Below, in pieces: positions 62,223 to 64,000 of a stretch of DNA of 64,000 nt. Numbering within the stretch: position 1 is the stretch's first letter; each line of letters starts with the position of its first letter. A model generated the notes under the pieces. That model saw only the letters and a list, made by a program, of their open reading frames with translations, was not told where the DNA came from and made no database searches. The position numbers and the translations under genes were made by a program. Source of the stretch: Noviherbaspirillum saxi (GTDB lineage: Bacteria; Pseudomonadota; Gammaproteobacteria; Burkholderiales; Burkholderiaceae_D); the NCBI RefSeq assembly GCF_003591035.1, contig NZ_QYUO01000002.1, forward strand, positions 1,364,001 to 1,428,000. Reading direction: 5' to 3'.

Positions 62223-62489
62223 ATGTCCACCATCGCCATTCACGATCTCGCCAACAGCACCGAACTCGACCAGCGCGCCATGTCGCGTGTACGCGGCGGC
62301 ACCAACAGCTGGCTCGCCGGCCTGGGTCCGATTGCCAACATCAATGTCGGCGTCACCCAAAACCTGAACCAGTTCCAAAACGTCGAAGTCAACACTCTCA
62401 ACAATGTCGGCGTCATCGGTGCAGGTTTCGTACCGCCCCATATCACTGTCAATCCTTCGCAGTGGGGCAATATCAGCGCGACCGTGTAA
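62223..62489 (+). CDS. Double-glycine leader peptide, type 2 (cluster 3)
   Basis: An 88-residue precursor that differs from the copy at 53114 by one residue (Phe for Leu in NLNQFQNVEV). Leader MSTIAIHDLANSTELDQRAM-SRVRGG. A hairpin (GGTGGAGG, five-base loop, CCTCCACC) lies in the 88-base gap before it. GGAG precedes the ATG. Confidence 0.85.
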   Translation: MSTIAIHDLANSTELDQRAMSRVRGGTNSWLAGLGPIANINVGVTQNLNQFQNVEVNTLNNVGVIGAGFVPPHITVNPSQWGNISATV

Positions 62490-62542
62490 AAACGGCACTG
62501 GCTGAGGGACAACTAAGGATGCGGACACCTACTATGCGCCAT

Positions 62543-62558
62543 TGGCACGCCAATTGCT
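62543..62558 (+). promoter_or_regulatory. Consensus sigma-54 promoter before the type 4 peptide gene
   Basis: TGGCACGCCAATTGCT fits the sigma-54 consensus TGGCACG-N4-TTGCW at every position. It is 76 bases upstream of the ATG at 62619. The TCCAACA/TGTTGGA element is not seen upstream of it. Confidence 0.9.
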
Positions 62559-62618
62559 GTATGAAGAAGCAGGAGCATTTCTGACGCAATATAACCAACA
62601 GCCACCTTGGAGACCATC

Positions 62619-62903
62619 ATGACCACACTTTCTATCAAAGACCTTCCGCTGAACCGCGCCCTTGATTCCAAGGCAATGTCGGTCATTCGGGGCGCCGGCG
62701 CACCATGGGTCTTCGGATGGATCAGGCCATATGTTGGTTCCACCCCTGCTTTCGGACCGGCTGTGAACTTTTTCCAGATCAACAATACCTATATCGCCGA
62801 TCAGATGATCAACCAAATCCAGGTGGTTGACATTAACAACTCGGCATCGAATTCAAACATTAACGTCATCCTTGATGAACGCAGCACAAACCTGAAGCAT
62901 TAA
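62619..62903 (+). CDS. Double-glycine-type leader peptide, type 4 (GA variant)
   Basis: A 94-residue precursor with the common leader spacing: MTTLSIKDLPLNRALDSKAM then SVIRGAG, so the cut site is Gly25-Ala26 instead of Gly-Gly. The core has WVFGWIRPYVGSTPAF and an Asn/Ile-rich part (FFQINNTYIADQMINQIQVV). No Cys. The ATG at 62619 follows TTGGAGACC; an ATG 12 bases earlier is ignored because the leader alignment starts here. Own sigma-54 promoter. Confidence 0.8.
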   Translation: MTTLSIKDLPLNRALDSKAMSVIRGAGAPWVFGWIRPYVGSTPAFGPAVNFFQINNTYIADQMINQIQVVDINNSASNSNINVILDERSTNLKH

Positions 62904-63006
62904 GCACGCAAGGCCGAGGATTTTGGATGTACGATGTTTATACGACGCGCGGCGGAACGTTGCCCCGCATGGCGTCGCGATGACGGCATGATTCGTGGAG
63001 ACTGTG

Positions 63007-63777
63007 ATGACTGATGCAACACACTTTCGATGGACATCCTCGTCGCGCTCCCACGTGGGCTTGATCCGTGAAATCAACGAGGATTCGTTTCTCGATCGGC
63101 CCGAGCGCGGCATGTGGGCAGTCGCCGACGGCATGGGCGGACACTCTTTGGGGGATTATGCGAGCCGCATGGTGGTCGCCCGACTGGACGACATTCCCTA
63201 TCCTGGCGATCTGAAAAATTTTTTGATCGAAGCGAAGAACCGGCTGCAATCGGCCAACCACGACCTGCGCCAGGAAGCGATCGTGCGCGACGTCTATATC
63301 ATCGGCAGCACCGCCGTCGTTCTTCTGGCATGGGAAAGTGAGTGCGGCTATCTGTGGGCAGGAGACAGCCGCATCTACCGGTACCGGCAGGGCGAACTGC
63401 AACTGCTGACGCGCGATCATAGCCAAGTCGAGGAACTCAAGGCCCGCGCCGGACTCAGCGACGAAGAAGCACAGCAACATGCGACACGCAACATGATTAC
63501 CCGCGCAGTGGGCGCAGCCGACATGCTGGAAATCGATGAAAACGTGGTGCAGGTCGACGACGGCGACATGTTCCTGTTATGCAGCGACGGTTTGAGCAAT
63601 GCAGTCAGCGAGCAGGAAATGCGCAACGCGCTTTCGGTTGGCGATTGTGGGCAGGCATCCGAAACCTTGATCAACATGGCGCTCAACGGCGGCGGACGAG
63701 ACAATATTTCCGCGGTTGTCGTGCGCGTGGACGATGATCGCAGAGGTGACATGACGGCGCTGAATCCGGCGCTGTGA
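63007..63777 (+). CDS. PP2C-type protein phosphatase
   Basis: A 256-residue soluble phosphatase. The metal-binding motifs are clear: EINEDSF (Asp near residue 26), VADGMGGHSLGD, VYIIGSTAVVLL, LWAGDSRIYRYRQGELQLLTRDHSQVEEL, LCSDGLSN and GGRDNISAVVVRV. GTGGAG lies six bases before the ATG at 63007. It removes phosphate from Ser/Thr and is the natural counterpart of the kinase at 50025 and the FHA proteins. It follows the type 4 peptide gene by 103 bases. Confidence 0.9.
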   Translation: MTDATHFRWTSSSRSHVGLIREINEDSFLDRPERGMWAVADGMGGHSLGDYASRMVVARLDDIPYPGDLKNFLIEAKNRLQSANHDLRQEAIVRDVYIIGSTAVVLLAWESECGYLWAGDSRIYRYRQGELQLLTRDHSQVEELKARAGLSDEEAQQHATRNMITRAVGAADMLEIDENVVQVDDGDMFLLCSDGLSNAVSEQEMRNALSVGDCGQASETLINMALNGGGRDNISAVVVRVDDDRRGDMTALNPAL

Positions 63778-63811
63778 CAATACGCCGCAATTAGCCTGTA
63801 CATATTCGGCG

Positions 63812-64000
63812 CTACCGGCGCTGGATGGGCGTGTCGCCATTTCCGTCAGGCTGCACAGCCTGACGGCGAAAGTCCTTCGAATGAATGCCATGCTTTTTCA
63901 GCAGCATCTGCAAATGCGAACGGTTCATGTCGCAACGTCTGGCCAGTTCCGCCACCGTACCACCCACTTCCTTCAAACCTTTTTCCAGAAAGGCCTTTTC
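63812..64000 (-). CDS. C-terminus of a Fis-type, probably sigma-54-dependent, regulator (partial)
   Basis: Minus-strand frame from the window edge to a TAG at 63812, 62 residues. It contains EKAFLEKGLKEVGGTVAELARRCDMNRSHLQMLLKKHGIHSKDF, the Fis-type helix-turn-helix that ends NtrC-class activators. The AAA+ part lies outside. It is convergent with the PP2C gene. It is the best candidate for the activator of the four sigma-54 promoters in this region. Confidence 0.75.
   Translation of the reverse strand, partial: EKAFLEKGLKEVGGTVAELARRCDMNRSHLQMLLKKHGIHSKDFRRQAVQPDGNGDTPIQRR

Noticed and set aside
52750..62903. Peptide family considered as lanthipeptides or disulfide microcins
   Set aside because: No precursor contains a Cys, and no modification enzyme is encoded in the window.

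Overview
The window looks like a chromosome segment of a GC-rich betaproteobacterium of the Burkholderiales, most likely an Oxalobacteraceae relative (Herbaspirillum/Noviherbaspirillum/Herminiimonas type). The grounds are two orphan Bug/TctC solute receptors, a ProQ/FinO RNA chaperone, the style of the Fpr and GcdH proteins, and the codon use. No rRNA, tRNA, CRISPR array, insertion sequence or phage module was seen.

Region 1 (1-4.1 kb) holds a partial OmpA-type lipoprotein, a cupin, a small basic protein, a Methyltransf_32-type methyltransferase and an MnaT/YncA-type acetyltransferase. Region 2 (4.1-21.5 kb) is the main metabolic locus. A long minus-strand run, with very short gaps and four start/stop overlaps, carries a 6-hydroxynicotinate reductase (Hnr), a UPF0280/ApbE-like protein, two AA_synth-family proteins, a branched-chain-type ABC uptake system with a fused permease, a two-subunit molybdenum hydroxylase with three c-haems (NicAB-like) and glutaryl-CoA dehydrogenase. 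Divergently placed are ferredoxin-NADP reductase, a TetR regulator and an enamidase. Together these read as an aerobic but reductive nicotinate pathway: nicotinate, 6-hydroxynicotinate, 1,4,5,6-tetrahydro-6-oxonicotinate, 2-formylglutarate, then glutarate and glutaryl-CoA. This is the route described physiologically in Azorhizobium, using Hnr and Ena types known from Eubacterium barkeri. Three operator copies spaced 22 bp centre to centre sit in front of hnr.

Region 3 (21.6-37.6 kb) is ordinary accessory and housekeeping content: an HPP-CBS membrane protein, a chemoreceptor, a cyclase-family hydrolase, two Bug receptors, an IclR regulator, BON, PilZ and ProQ proteins, several very small proteins, an Ig-like-repeat lipoprotein, a Ser/Thr-rich secreted repeat protein and a decayed LivH-type fragment.

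Region 4 (37.7-64 kb) is the most unusual part. It has an operon of outer-membrane factor, double-FHA membrane protein, HlyD-type adaptor and MFS transporter; a FHA-GAF-HD-GYP protein; two DUF4399 proteins; a caspase-FGE fusion; a transmembrane Hanks-type kinase; a PP2C phosphatase; and ten small genes whose products share one 26-residue double-glycine-type leader. Three of the four peptide groups follow the same control region, with an inverted repeat (TCCAACA / TGTTGGA) about 122 bp upstream of a -24/-12 sigma-54 promoter. The tenth peptide gene has its own consensus sigma-54 promoter. The C-terminus of a Fis-type regulator, probably a sigma-54 activator, enters at the right edge. The third peptide cluster is a recombinant of the first two. 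A hipBA toxin-antitoxin pair and an amino-acid oxidase/GntR pair lie between clusters 2 and 3. My interpretation is a phosphorylation-tuned, sigma-54-switched peptide export system; no C39-type ABC exporter is present inside the window.
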